Positions 44,773-56,737 are shown, counted from the stretch's first letter. The stretch: 64,000 nt of DNA from Aphrocallistes beatrix (GCA_963281255.1 OY725495.1:1364001-1428000); one strand, 5' to 3'. Notes: generated by a model not told the origin, from the letters alone. Numbers and translations are program-made.

Positions 44773-46532
44773 GGTTGGCCTTTCCTATGGGCAATTTGTT
44801 TTTTATCAAAAATTTGCCCAGTCCTTTTTAATCATTTTTGGATCCCTAAAGGGATTCTAAACATTAATTTCGATTTTTAGAATTTCAATGCCAATATTTT
44901 GTCACTTTGAGCCACTTGTACCACCTGGAGTCGCCTAAAAAGGACACATCTTTGAAGCGCAATGTCTCATATCCATAACTTTTTTCAACCATGTCAGATC
45001 ATCATTTTAATGCTGAATTCGTGCTCAGCACTAAATTTCAGCTCTTTTCCATTTGAAACTTTCCAATCCTTTAGAAACTTCCCAAAATGTTTTCTTTTAG
45101 AGGGTTATCTAACTCCGGTACAGTCAACTTTTTGAAAATTGAAAAATTGGAAAAGATTTATGGTGAAGCACTCGAGTATTATCATTTTTGGTAATTTCGA
45201 AGTATTTTTTTATATTATTCTCTTTATTTTAGTTATATCAAAAGGTTTTCTATACAATAGTTGTTCATTGCCATCTATCAAAACCCATTGATTTTCGTTT
45301 TTATGTGTTGACTTTACGAAAGGTTATCCCACTTATAAGCGTTAAAGAATTATTCTCAAAAAATTGGATTTCAAAAATACTATATATAAATCCCTCAATT
45401 TAGTAGTAACTGTATCGTTATATTAAAACCCATGCTTGCCACAGGAATTTGTTGCGTCATTTCCGGTTTAAGCCATTTTCAATGGGGAAGCCATACAAGT
45501 TTGGGGTTGCCCTACTATAAATAGAAAATCCCCAAGTGCTTTCAAGGGTTATCATAATTATATAGCTTGCAATCACCCTTATTCAACAACATACCGCAGC
45601 TCTCACCTTCATAATATGACTATCAAAAATTTCACACCATTACACCTTCCTTCAAAAGTGTGGAAAATCTGTCAGCAACCCAAAAAAATACCACTGTGCA
45701 TTAAGAAAATACCACGTGCGATTATATCCGCCGGAATTCCATATCTACAATTTCTCTGGTATGCCATATCTTTCTTTATTTGAATACTGAATTCGTGTCG
45801 AGTACTCAATTTCCACATACTTGATATACAGTACCCGGACAAAAGTATTCGACCACCACAGAAACCGCCATACAAATAGTATTAAAGTGGGTCTATTCAT
45901 AAAGGAATATGTACTCAAACTGTAAGGAATACTCTACTTTTATTTCAAATTCGTAAACTACACATTCTAATTACTCATAATTGATAGCCTCAGCTTAATT
46001 ACTGGCTCCCAAGTTAATAAATATCAACATTTGCTACTTGATACTATTTGTCCCAAGTCACAGCTATTATATATTATGGCTTTTAGTGACACAAAGTGGC
46101 ATTAGTTGATAATTCTCAACATCAAAATAAGTAATTGAGTTAAAATTCTCAATTATGAGTAATTAGAATGTGTAGATTATGAATTTGAGCTAAAAAATAG
46201 AGTGTTTTCTACTGTTTAAGGACATGTTCCATTTTTAAAAGATCTAATTTAATACTATTTGTATAGAAGTTTTCGTGGTGGTCGAATACTTTTGTTCGGG
46301 TAATGTATAAATTCACCATATTTAGAGAAAAAGTTTTGGAGATGGGACATTTCGTTTCAAAAAGGTTTTCCGTTTAGAGCGACACCAGGCGCTCTAAGTG
46401 GCAAAATATTAGCGTTGGAGTTATAAAAATCGCTATTAATGTTTACTAGAACCCCTACAGTGTTCAAAAATAATAAAGAAGCGCGTTTCGCAATTTCTGA
46501 TAAAAACAAATTCCACATTGGAAATTCCAACC
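44773..46532 (+). mobile_element. F2 copy with end A at both termini
   Basis: It starts GGTTGGCCTTTCCTATGGGC after TTAA (44769-44772) and ends GGAAATTCCAACC before TTAA (46533-46536). Both termini carry the end-A inner sequence (ATCAAAAATTTG-like and CGATTTTTAGAA), unlike the A/B arrangement of 50890-51951. A mariner MITE at 45829-46305 is nested within it. Confidence 0.75.
45829..46305. mobile_element. Tc1/mariner-type MITE, subfamily I
   Basis: Left end CAGTACCCGGACAAAAG, right end CTTTTGTTCGGGTAATG, TA on both sides (45827-45828, 46306-46307). It is 477 bp and palindromic. It is nearly the same element as 49494-49971. Confidence 0.9.
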
Positions 46533-46618
46533 TTAAAATTAATTACGTCATCCTATTCAATCCACATAATGTCTATCTTTTATCCGTGTTTTTATTAAAT
46601 CTAGCCAGATTAGCAATA

Positions 46619-47570
46619 ATTTCAATGACGCAGCTCAGAATGCGACAGGTTGTAGATACCCTCCTTACTTCTACAAGTTATACTACGAAAGGGATTGCTC
46701 GTATTGCCAAGTTTAGCCTAGCCACCTTATATAATATAAATCTCGACAGATTCTAAACTCCAGCATAAATTGGGAGCTGGAAGACTTAAAACCTTGAGAA
46801 ACGCTATTAGACCGAGTCTATCCCAGCAGACTAGAAGGAAGCTATTCCTATCATTACGGAAACTTGCTTCTCAACTCGCATTTGATTCCTCCTTTTCTAC
46901 AGTCAGTAGGGCTCTAAAAGATCTCAAATTATAAAAAGCCTTTCCATCCGAGCCACCAATGCTAAGCGAAAAGGACCGTCTTTATAGCATCAAATGGGCG
47001 AAAATATATGTATCCAAAAAATCCTGGTCTCATACTATTTTCCTTGACGAGATGTCAATTTGACTTTGTCGAGGAGCTTGCAGATATGGACAAAATTTGG
47101 GAGAAAAAGAATCGTCCCTACTGTGAAGCACACTCTCAAGATAAATGTCTGGGCGCCTTTTCTTCTATGGGTACCTTCCCTCTATGCATGTTTACACACT
47201 ATGAACGCTGATGTGCTTTTGTGGATATTGCGAACGCATCTTTTGTTTCAGGCTCAGGTTTTCCACGAGAATCAATGGCGGTTTGTAATGGATAATCACC
47301 CCAAACATACATCTAGAAGGGTTCGGAAAGTTTTGATCGAGAATATTCCAAATCAATTACCCTGCCACTCCCAAAGCCCTGCTCTCAATCCAATTGAGAA
47401 TATCTTTGCATGGATGAACTGCTAACTGCTTAAAATATTCCCGAAAACAATTCCTGAGCTAAAATAATATTTGGAAGAAATTTGGGAATGAATACAACCA
47501 GAGTTCCTTAGACCCTTTTGCGATACCATAACTCGTAGATGTAAATTATTCCAACATCTAAGGGTCACTC
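46619..47570 (+). pseudogene. Tc1-like transposase relic
   Basis: The N-terminal helix-turn-helix GIARIAKFSLATLYNI lies at 46619-46750. Then, in other frames, come RKLFLSLRKLASQ, LYSIKWAKIYVSKKSW and HTIFLDEMSI with the first Asp (to about 47060), WRFVMDNHPKHTSRRV with the second Asp, and the Tc1 signature ALNPIENIFAWM with the third acidic residue (47270-47425). The C-terminal CKLFQHLRVTP is near 47570. Several stops and frameshifts are present. The neighbouring MITEs with CCGGACAAAAG ends are of Tc1 type, but this relic shows no such ends of its own. Confidence 0.88.
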
Positions 47571-47574
47571 CATA

Positions 47575-48033
47575 AATATTGGCGATTAGAGTATTTATGT
47601 TTAATGGTTGAATGGAAACTCATTTCATGCATTTTCTTAGTTTTGAAGCGGTATACAATTCTAAATAATTACGACACATACTGTAAATATGTTTTTAATA
47701 CAACTTTCAAATTATAGGTGCGACACTTTCGCCCAAGTTTCCGTACAAGGTCGTAAAATTGTCCGATTCTGACTGAATCGTCGATATTAGAACTAAAAAT
47801 TATTTAAATCATGAAAAAGGTGATGGATGTTGTTATGTTAGATCAGTCTAGTGACAATGTGCTGTGTAACTGCTCGGACGATTTCCATTTCAAATTGGTT
47901 ATAACGTAGTTAATTTTCTGATTATTTATTTTAAAATTTCGATGGTAGTACTTGTTGTTATATAAATCTTGCTTACTCATTTACTAGACTTTGTTATATT
48001 ATAGTCTTTATAATCAACCTTATTAGTTTAGAA
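47575..48033. other. Upstream region of the PPP1R8 homologue
   Basis: AT-rich, with no transposon ends recognised. The segment must hold the promoter and 5' UTR; I see no TATA box at a convincing distance. One of the few element-free stretches in the window. Confidence 0.4.
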
Positions 48034-49116
48034 ATGTCATCTAATGCAATTGGATTACAAGATTCTGGTACAACTGATTTTCAAAACGAAAATTTTATTT
48101 TCAACTGTCCTAGTTGGGCTAGTAAGCCTCCGGCACAATGTGGACTATATTTTGATGTGGTGAAAGAAAATTCTGTTATCGGAAAACTTCTTATCGACGA
48201 TAAACCTTATTACTTAATTGGACGTAATGTAAAAGTATGTGATTTTGTCATGAGTCATGCGTCAGTTTCACGAGTTCATGCCAGTGTAATATATCACAAG
48301 CATCTGCAACGTTTATTTTTAATTGATCTGGGTTCTACTCATGGAACATTTATTGGATCAATTAGACTTGAGTCACAGAAGCCCCAAGTTCTCCCAATTG
48401 ACACAACGATTTATTTTGGACAGTCAACTAGATGTTATACTTTACGAGAACGAATAAATAATGTTTCTAAATCAGAAATTCCTAACACGGAGGATTTTGT
48501 AAAACAATTTCAAGATGATTCTTATTTTGATGATCTTACACAATATAATACAGCACTAAATAGACAACCCGCAATCGTTAGTACAGTGACGATTCCTAAC
48601 CGCTTATCAAAATGTGGTTCTAAACGAATTAGCTTTTCTTCCCATATAGATGAAATAATAAACCTTGAAGATGTAGATCCTTCAGTTGGCCGGTTTCGTA
48701 ACATGGTTCAATCCGCTTTTATTCCCAGCTGTAAGCGATTTTGTGATTCTATAGATGTATTGCAATCAACAGATGAAAATGTTTCACATTTATGTAAAAA
48801 AAATCAATTAAATTCCATTAATCCTCTTAACCAAATCTCTATAGATTTTTATTCTAAAATTAATGATGTTCTCCCACCTAAGGAACATCCCATAATAATG
48901 TCGAATAGTATATGTACTGCACCAAAAGTAAATGATCCTTCCGTTTCAAACCCATTACAATATATAATATTGGACGAAAAAAATGTTAATCAATATTCGT
49001 TGGATAATGTACCGACTAATACTTTTGATGGATTGTATAAAAAGAAATATGCAAAAGAAGCTTGGCCTGGAAAGAAGAGTTCATCGGCGGACAAATCAAA
49101 CAACTTTTTCATTTAA
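48034..49116 (+). CDS. PPP1R8: NIPP1: nuclear inhibitor of protein phosphatase 1
   Basis: An intact, intronless 360-residue frame, close to the usual length of about 350. The FHA domain spans about residues 40-140, with GRN at 63-65, SRVHAS at 79-84 and DLGSTHGTF at 98-106, the phosphothreonine-binding face. A PP1-docking RVxF-type motif, KRISF, is at 197-201 (Ile for Val). The family block EDVDPSVGRFRNMVQ follows at 212-226. The C-terminal KKYAKEAWPGKK at 337-348 matches the conserved inhibitory/RNA-binding tail. In animals the protein targets PP1 to splicing and chromatin partners in the nucleus. The ATG at 48034 lies in GAAATGTCA context. Most animal orthologues have introns, so the single exon is notable, though the frame shows no sign of being a dead retrocopy. 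Confidence 0.95.
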   Translation: MSSNAIGLQDSGTTDFQNENFIFNCPSWASKPPAQCGLYFDVVKENSVIGKLLIDDKPYYLIGRNVKVCDFVMSHASVSRVHASVIYHKHLQRLFLIDLGSTHGTFIGSIRLESQKPQVLPIDTTIYFGQSTRCYTLRERINNVSKSEIPNTEDFVKQFQDDSYFDDLTQYNTALNRQPAIVSTVTIPNRLSKCGSKRISFSSHIDEIINLEDVDPSVGRFRNMVQSAFIPSCKRFCDSIDVLQSTDENVSHLCKKNQLNSINPLNQISIDFYSKINDVLPPKEHPIIMSNSICTAPKVNDPSVSNPLQYIILDEKNVNQYSLDNVPTNTFDGLYKKKYAKEAWPGKKSSSADKSNNFFI

Positions 49117-49150
49117 TATTTACTTTCCATCGGCAAAATTCAATATATCT

Positions 49151-49156
49151 AATAAA
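49151..49156 (+). terminator. Polyadenylation signal candidate
   Basis: AATAAA occurs 35 bases after the stop of the PPP1R8 homologue, a suitable position for a short 3' UTR. Confidence 0.55.
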
Positions 49157-49189
49157 ATATGATGTATTACAATATTTTAATGCCATATA

Positions 49190-49490
49190 CACTCCCCAGA
49201 CAAAGTATTTGAACACTTCATTACTTTAATTACAAATATTAGTAAATGGATCTATCCATAAAAGCGAATTTTGAAAATGGTAACGGATACAAATCTCCTA
49301 ATATAGATATTTAAATTAGTCCTAGTTGAATATTACAAACCAATTATTCATTCCCGACGTTTTCAAACTTTCAATTACTGCCGCTTTGGGCCACTTCATT
49401 TTTATCACTTACATGATGGTGATGAAATACCTCTGATGACAAAAGTTAATAATCCTTACATTAAAACTCGAATAATGTACGTATATATAT
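49190..49490. repeat. Degenerate Tc1/mariner MITE
   Basis: CACTCCCCAGACAAAGTATT resembles the CCGGACAAAAG ends, and the interior has the family pattern (ATGGATCTATCCATAAAAG, GGGCCACTTC). No opposite end is identified. Confidence 0.5.
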
Positions 49491-49493
49491 ATA

Positions 49494-49971
49494 CACTACC
49501 CGGACAAAAGTATTCGGCCACCACGAAAACTTCCATATTAATAGTATTAAATTAGATCTATTAAAAAAGGAACATGTCCTTAAACAGTTGAAAATACTCT
49601 ATTTTTTAGTTCAAATTCGGAATCTACACATTCTAATTACTCATAATTGAGAGTTTCAGCTCAATTACTTATTCTTATGTAGAAAATTATCAACCTATGC
49701 CATTTTGTGTCACTAAACGCCATCATATATAATGGCTGTGACTTGGGACAAGTAGCATCAAGTTTCAAATGTTGTTATTTATTAACTTGGGAGTTAGTAA
49801 TTAAGCTGAGGCTATCAATTATAAGTAATTAGAATGTGTAATTAACGAATTTGAAATAAAAAGTAGAGTATTCCTTACAGTTTGAGTACATATTCCTTTA
49901 TGAATAGACCCACTTTAATACTATTTGTATGGCGGTTTCTGTGGTGGTCGAATACTTTTGTCCGGGTACTG
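49494..49971. mobile_element. Tc1/mariner-type MITE, subfamily I
   Basis: Left end CACTACCCGGACAAAAG, right end CTTTTGTCCGGGTACTG, TA flanks (49492-49493, 49972-49973). It is 478 bp and palindromic across most of its length. It is followed after four bases by the next MITE. Confidence 0.9.
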
Positions 49972-49977
49972 TATATA

Positions 49978-50457
49978 CTCTAATCGGACAAAAGTATTTG
50001 AAATTCTTACTATTTTCCATTATAATTAGTGATAAAGTGGGTCTATTCATGAGTGAAATGTATTCAAACTGTTACATATATTGTAATTTCGATTTCAAAT
50101 TCATATTCTACACATTCGAATTACTCAGGTTAGATTCCTTCTATTGATGTATTCATTTCCAAGGCTAAGATGCATCGTAGTGTGCCACTTTGTGCCACTC
50201 CTCGTCATCATGTCTAATGGTAATGGGAGTGAAAAGTGGCACAAAGTGACATAGATTGATAATAATTCAACTTATGAATGAATATGGCAATAGAAGGCTT
50301 CAAACCTGAGTAATTCGCATGTGTAGAATATGAATTTGAAATCGAAATTCCAGTATCTGTCACAGTTTGATTACGCTTCTCTCCATGAATAGACCCACTT
50401 TATGACTAATTATGATGGAAAATAGTAAGGATTTCAAATACTTTTGTCCGGTTAGAG
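49978..50457. mobile_element. Tc1/mariner-type MITE, subfamily II
   Basis: Left end CTCTAATCGGACAAAAG, right end CTTTTGTCCGGTTAGAG, TA flanks (49976-49977, 50458-50459). It is 480 bp and closely related to 5387-5855, with a central GTGCCAC / GTGGCAC palindrome. Confidence 0.9.
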
Positions 50458-50488
50458 TATATAGACTGAAATTTTAATAGAATGTGTA

Positions 50489-52031
50489 CACTAACTGGAC
50501 AAAAGTATTTGTACACTATATTCTTCCCCATACAAATAGTACTAAATTGATTTTTTCATGAAGGGAAAAGTATTCAAACTCTAAGAGCTATTAAGAGTCT
50601 GATTTAAGATTCGAAATCTTCACATTCGAATTAGTAATAGTTGAAGATTTCTAACAAATGACTCAACCCAATGAGTAAAACTATCAACCTGTGGCACAAG
50701 GAGTAGTACATCACCATCATGTATGGTGATAAAAAGAGACATTTGTAGCACAAGGTGGCATTGATTGATAATTTGAAATAATTGGGAATTAGTAATTGAT
50801 TAGAAATATCCTACAATAACTAATTCGAATGCGAAGATTTCGAATTTGAAACCCGATTAGTTGTATCACTTACCGTTTCAGAGTTTTAAGGTTGGCCTTT
50901 CCTATAATGGCTAACTTTTGACTTTTTCAACCGATTCATTTAATTTTTTTTTAGAAACTTTTCAAATTCATTCATAAATCGATAATCTAACTAATGAACA
51001 GACAGATTTTTGAAATTTTGAAAATGTTAAAAATTCACACCAAAACACCTGAGGTATTTTATTTTTAGTAATTTTGACACTATTTTTTTTATAATTCTCT
51101 TTTTATTCCTAATATCAAAATTATGTCTGTTCATTATGTTCTACTCTTTGAGATCTATCAGAAAACGTTGAGTTTTCGTCCCTAGGTTGATTTTTCAAAA
51201 AGTTATCAACTTTATAAATGCTGAAAAAAAAGTCCCAGAAAATATGTTTTAACAGATATTTATATATGCCCCTCAATATCCATCCGTATATAACTGCTTT
51301 AGAATATTAAATAGCATACAAATATCCATATTCGACAACTTATAGCAGTACTAAACTTCAAAATATGGTATATGAAAAATTTTTGCCGTCAAAAGTGTGA
51401 ATAAGTGGTCATTGATGGCTGGGCCCCCCAAAATAGCCACATTGAATAGTGTCCCCCGGAATCCCAGATCAATAACTTTTTTTAACCGTGTCAAATCATT
51501 ATTTGAATCCTTAATTCGTGTTCCTCATTGAATTTCCAGCAATTTGATATGTATATTGACCATAGTTAGAGAATCTTTTGGATGTCCGTGCATAGCAACG
51601 GCCAGGAATTTTTTCACATTCCTGGTCGTTGCTAGGGACCCGCAGTCAAAAGATTTCTCCGAATGTGTCCAATATATATATCAAATTGTTGGAAATTTAA
51701 TGCTGACCATGAATTTAGCATCAAAATTATGATCTGACATTGTTTAAAGAAGTTATTGATATGAGACAAAAATGTGTCCTTCTTTGGGCGACACCAGGTG
51801 GTTCAAGTGGCTCTAAGTGGAAAAATATTGACTTTGAAATTCTGAAAATCGAAATTGAGGTTTAGAACCCCTTTAGGTATCTAAAAATGGTTAAAAAGGT
51901 CTTTTGGTTGATTTTTGATAAAAAACAAAATTCCCATAGGAAAGGCCAACCTTAATCTTCATGAATAGACCCATTTAGTATTAAATGCACGTAAGATAAT
52001 GAAGTGTGCAAATACTTTTGTCCACGTAGTG
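50489..52031. mobile_element. Tc1/mariner-type MITE, subfamily III, split by F2
   Basis: Left end CACTAACTGGACAAAAG, right end CTTTTGTCCACGTAGTG, TA flanks (50487-50488, 52032-52033). An F2 insertion fills 50890-51951, leaving about 480 bp of MITE. Degenerate relatives are at 20200-20500 and 26690-26940. Confidence 0.85.
50890..51951 (-). mobile_element. F2 copy, complete, A/B ends
   Basis: It starts GGTTGGCCTTTCCTATAATG and ends CATAGGAAAGGCCAACC, with TTAA at 50886-50889 and 51952-51955. The 1062 bp element has the core palindrome at about 51490-51750 and an apex AGCAACGGCCAGGAATT / ATTCCTGGTCGTTGCT at 51595-51633. It is noncoding. With both ends and both target copies it is the best reference for F2. 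Confidence 0.92.
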
Positions 52032-52039
52032 TATATTAA

Positions 52040-53979
52040 GGATACCGCCCTCGAAAAATCTTGCCTGGCGTAAAAAAAAACAGCAAAATGTTTTATTGCT
52101 AATTTCATTGTATTACTGATCGGTCTACCATCTGATAGCACTATTTGGACGGCATTTTCTTTTATTTTTTGAGAAATAACCCCCTAAAGTTTAGCGTTAA
52201 TAAAAATTGAAAAATTATTATAGGATTTTAACTCATTTATCAATTAGTTTTTAACTTATTTGATATTTTTTTAATGATATGAACCTTAACATTGTTTTAG
52301 CACCTTTGGAGATTATAAAACACAAAGATTTAAAAGAATGGGCAAATAAAATCCAAACAAAATAGCTCTATAAGGGAGTTCATTTATAAATCCTCGGGAA
52401 ATCGCAAGTTTGATCTCAGATATTTAGCGATCCCTGGGTCAGAAATAAAATTCTGAAAGTTACAAAACAAAATTTGTTCGGATCCGACCATTTGTTCTTG
52501 AGATATCGCATATTATAGGTAAAGTTCGGCCATAATATCCCTCTAAGGTCCCGGAAGAGGCTGATGTCATATTTTAAAAACTATTGTAGATGTATAATAT
52601 ATTATATCCTTAAATAAAAGGATATATGCGAAAATATATAGGTTCCTCGAACATTCCTTTGTCAAAAAATAAATAATTCTCGACTTATCATTGATTTAAT
52701 TGTAATACAAATTGTATGGAGTACTTTGAATCTATTAGAAAATGGCGAATCTAATCATTAAATATGTGTCCAAATTTAGCTATTATGCTAAATATTGAAT
52801 ACAATTGCCGTTAATAACATGTCCAGAAAAATTGGAGAACTTTTGATAATTATTTTGAAAGTTCTGGGCTTGGACCTCGCAGATTCGGTCAAAAACCCCC
52901 ATTTAGGGTCCAAAAAGAGATATCTCTCTATCTTTATAAATACAAGTCCAAATTCTTAGTTCTCACTTCCTAATATACTTTTTATGAGTGTACATATATG
53001 ATTCTTTGATAATAATTGCACTACACCCTATGGAATGTTAAGTTTTAAATTTTTGTCATATGATGACGTAGCATTTTTCGAAAATCCTAACTTCGAAACT
53101 AAAAGTCGTAGACTTTCGCTCTAACTTCCTAATATACTTTTTGGAAGCTTTTTATTCATTCTAAACTGATAGAATATAATTCGCAGTGCCCGGATTATGA
53201 ATTATTATTTACAATTATCTCAAAATATTCGGAGTTAGGGGCCTCAAGGAAATTTGTGGATTTTCAGGGTACTTTTGCTATATTTGGTAAATATTTGGCT
53301 TTAATACACCTAAGTCAGCAGTATGGATGCGAATAAATGTCTGTTAATGCGTTTGTTCATTATTAATAACTCATTTTACATTCTTCTTAACACCTAAACT
53401 TAAAATCTCAATATCTCGGGACTTTAAAATTTCAAAATTGACCGTCTTTACAGAATTATTTCTCAAATTTGGTTTGAGATAGAAGTTTGAAAATTTCAAG
53501 AGTGGTTTCATATCATTAGGCGATAAACGTAGGACCACGATTTTTTGGATATATTCTAACTCGGTGATTTTATTCATGATTTCCCCAAAAAAACAGACAT
53601 TTTTGGCCCTTTTTTGGCCCTTTTTTTTACGACACCGATAAAATTTACAATATTTGTCATTTTAACTTTCTTCTGGTCCTATGAAGTTGCAAATATGGTA
53701 GACTATCTATGATTCGATTTTGGAAGCGTTTGATTCCTAGGTATGTCCTAAACAATTCATTGAGTGCCTAAATTTCTACCATTAAGATGTGCTAGCGGAA
53801 AATTAAAAAAACAGACTTTGAGACACTGTATCTCAAAATCTAGAAATGAGAATCAAAGACGGTTTAGAATGTGCCAGTATTTCTTGATGGAGATACCTCC
53901 CCACGCTTAACATCTCTTATAGCTCTACTTTCATCGTATGCTGTAATGCAAATCATATGTTTTTTCGAGGGCGGTATCC
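52040..53979 (-). mobile_element. F1 copy, complete
   Basis: It runs from GGATACCGCCCTCGAAAAA to TTTTTCGAGGGCGGTATCC, flanked by TTAA (52036-52039, 53980-53983). At 1940 bp it is close to the reference copy at 39174-41104 over its whole length, in the opposite orientation. It lies four bases beyond the TA flank of the split MITE. Confidence 0.92.
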
Positions 53980-53983
53980 TTAA

Positions 53984-54235
53984 TATTCTTCACATGTGAT
54001 ACAATTATCATCAAAAAATGTTAACTCATCACTCTGCTATGACGTTATCATTATGCATCAAAAATTGGCAAATTTCGATTTTAACATTAAGACAGACAGA
54101 GTATTTTGAGATGTTATCGCCCTTATAATTAATCAATGTGAACCAGGCCCCTAAAGGGCCCCTCCGGCTGACACAAAGTGTCCGCCAGCCGCGCAGCGCA
54201 AGCAAGCGAAGTGCACTTGTTTTTACTGTTGGGTT
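53984..54235 (+). repeat. F6 repeat, copy b, truncated
   Basis: The body (catcactctgctatgacg) and conserved tail (AAGTGTCCGCCAGCCGCG, CAGCGCAAGCAAGCGAAG) are present, but the left part is cut by F1. Confidence 0.7.
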
Positions 54236-54279
54236 GAGCAATTTATTTGAATATTTCAACTATAATTCATTTCGTTCTA

Positions 54280-54370
54280 TGGACATTTCGCCGCACTGAC
54301 ATTTCGTCGCACTAGTATTTGTCTTGCGGACATTTCGGTTCATTGACATTTCGTCCTCAGAACACCAGTT
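54280..54370. repeat. Degenerate tandem GACATTTCG motif
   Basis: GGACATTTCGCCGCACT, TGACATTTCGTCGCACT, GGACATTTCGGTTCAT and TGACATTTCGTCCTC follow one another at about 18-bp spacing. Confidence 0.75.
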
Positions 54371-55085
54371 ACTGGACAACGGGTAGCGGAACTTTCGTCC
54401 CTGGTTATTTCTTCACGTGGTATTTTCATCCACTGAATACCTTTTTCGCACCTACTTATTTCTCAATTAAAAGCCCTTTTTTCACCCTTTTTTTCACTGG
54501 TTTATTTTAGTCTCTAATGAAGCGAAATTCCCGTGAAACAGAAAGCATAGAAAGTAGTGTGATTCCTATGATATTATATAGGATTTATGATTTATAAAAG
54601 TATTGGTGCACAGTTCCAATATGAGTGTTGGTGCCTTTACTCTAAGATATATTATTTAGATATTTTTCGAATTAAGTTTTTGAGTTTGTATTGATAATGT
54701 GAATTCGATTTTATTTTTATAAAATCAAATCAATTAATGAATTAGGTTATATTAAAAGTGCATATTGACCTCTGTCAAATTAAACGTTATTTATTCTCTT
54801 GCTAATACTTAAATACCAGCAAAGCATCAATAAAAATTGGTAGATCTGTCTTCGAATGGGTAGCCAGCGGCTAACAGACCTCTGTATTTTGAGCATCGAG
54901 AGTACAATCTCAAACAATCTAGATTTAGATGAGGTAGTTCAGATTTTCTCTTCAAGTAACTTCATCTGTAGGGTTAAATGAGTATGACCGAGTTTTGTAT
55001 TTGTGATCGAAATTATTTACTCAAATTATAATTAAAAGAATAATTTATTATACCCCACTAGATTTCTCTCTCTCATTTAACAGCA
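54371..55085. other. AT-rich region, nothing recognised
   Basis: No element ends or plausible gene are visible. The plus-strand frame 54319-54510 is Phe/Thr-rich and overlaps the tandem motif. Confidence 0.4.
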
Positions 55086-55089
55086 AATT

Positions 55090-55320
55090 GTAATAAAATG
55101 GGTCTTTTCATGAAGAGGATTACTTCAGAACGTTATGAAATACAGCTAATTGTATTCAGGATTCGAATATCCGTAATACACATTTGGATTGATCACAGTT
55201 GAATTTTTTAATAATCCTTCATTCCGAACTGTTTCTAATTATCAATCAATGTTACATTATACCACTTAAGCATTGATATGGCCTACTGGCCCCTACTCTA
55301 TATAAGGCCTCGCACTAACT
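55090..55320. repeat. Degenerate Tc1/mariner MITE
   Basis: AAATGGGTCTTTTCATGAAG and following bases fit the arms of the mariner MITEs (compare 50549-50800); no ends remain. Confidence 0.45.
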
Positions 55321-55324
55321 TGCG

Positions 55325-55835
55325 GATTTGGACTAGGGATGCGGTTGATGATGGTTTAACTACTAATGCATGAACTGCCAAAAATCATTAACCTAAGACT
55401 GCAAAAAATCATTAACCTAAGACTACCAAAATGTACCACAGTGGTACAACTTTATGGCTTCTATCCCATTGAAAATGGCTGGAGACTTCACGAGTTTTCG
55501 ATAATCTAGGGCTCAACACGGAGAATAGAGCTTAGGAATACCAGCATATATAAATATGGTATTAAGGTACCCATAACCGTTGCAAAAATGTTGATTAGTC
55601 AACACCTGATTGCACAATAAGTTCTATTTATGAGGAATATCGTGATTTTTAGAGAATTCTTGGACAATTCGTTTTTTAATATAATGTTTTTCATAAAGAA
55701 CTGAACTGTGAATTTTTCATGGAATGTTAGTACATTCCATAGTTGCTAAGATAACACATTTGGGTCGGTTGGGGTCATATCTAGAAAACCGCAGTGACTA
55801 AGCATTCAAATTTGACCCTATTTAATAACAAACAA
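55325..55835 (+). repeat. F5/F4 repeat, diverged copy 3
   Basis: ATGCGGTTGATGATGGTTTA through agaactgaactgtgaa and GGAATGTTAGTACATTCCAT follows the order of 12490-12890 with many changes. It is cut on the right by F6. Confidence 0.6.
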
Positions 55836-55837
55836 GC

Positions 55838-56275
55838 GCGCTTCGCTTGCTTGCACTGCGCGGCTGGCGGACACTTTGTGGGCGCCTGGGGTCACAATGA
55901 TTAATTATTTGGGGAAAACATCTCTAAAGACATCTGTCCTATTGTTATAATCGAAATCGCACGAAAAATCACCAAATTTTTCAAATTTTAACAGAGTGAT
56001 GAGTCATCATTTTTTGAGATAGTTGTATCATATTTGATATATATTAATATACATTCTATTGAAATTTCTGCCTTCTATCACATAAAATGGCTGAGTTATG
56101 GTCGAAAAACAGAAATTACTAATGATACAAAAGGTGACAATGACGTCGTAATTGCATGATGAGTCGACATTTTCGTCTGCGCTCAGAACTTAGTAGAGCC
56201 ATTGTAAAAAGACTCCCACATGCCAAAAATCAGCTTTCTGTTCCTGGCAGTTTCTTCAATCAAATCGTTCCAAAT
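55838..56275 (-). repeat. F6 repeat, copy c
   Basis: It starts with the GC tail AAGCGCGCTTCGCTTGC and GCGGCTGGCGGACACTTTG, then the AT-rich body in reverse. It ends near CAGTTTCTTCAATCAAATCG. Confidence 0.75.
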
Positions 56276-56287
56276 ATTTATATGTAT

Positions 56288-56735
56288 ATATATCGCTTGC
56301 TTGCGCTGCGCGGCTGGCGGACACTTTGTGTACGGCGGAGGCTCCCTTCGGTCGCCTAGGGTCGCATTGGTTAATTATAAGGGAGATAACATCTCTAAAT
56401 ATGTCCATCTTAATGTTAATTAAAATCGATATCACTCGAAACATCACCAAATTTGTGAATTTTTAAAATTTTGATGCGTAATGACGTTATAACAGAGTGA
56501 TGAGTCATCATTTTTTGATGATAGTTTATCATATGTGAGGTATGTTAGTATACAGATTCTATTAAAATTTCAACCTTCTATCTCCTATAATGGCTGAGTT
56601 ATGCTCGAATAACTGTATTGCTTAACTTTTTTTTTCATTTTGCTCAACTCAGAACTTACTGGAGCCATAGCCAAAGTACTCCCACATGCCAAACATCAGC
56701 CTTCTACGCCTTGCAGTTTCTTCAATCAATTCGTT
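56288..56735 (-). repeat. F6 repeat, copy d
   Basis: A second reverse copy directly after a (TA)n stretch, with the tail CGCTTGCTTGCGCTGCGCGG and body ending CAGTTTCTTCAATCAATTCG. Confidence 0.75.
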
Positions 56736-56737
56736 AC

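Noticed and set aside
45430-45520. Short motif AGCCATTTTCAATGGGGA shared with 21468-21488 and, inverted, 55455-55485
   Set aside because: Shared by chance palindromy or an old common repeat; no boundaries could be defined.
54319-54510. 63-codon frame as a gene
   Set aside because: Overlaps a degenerate tandem repeat and has no domain or codon pattern.
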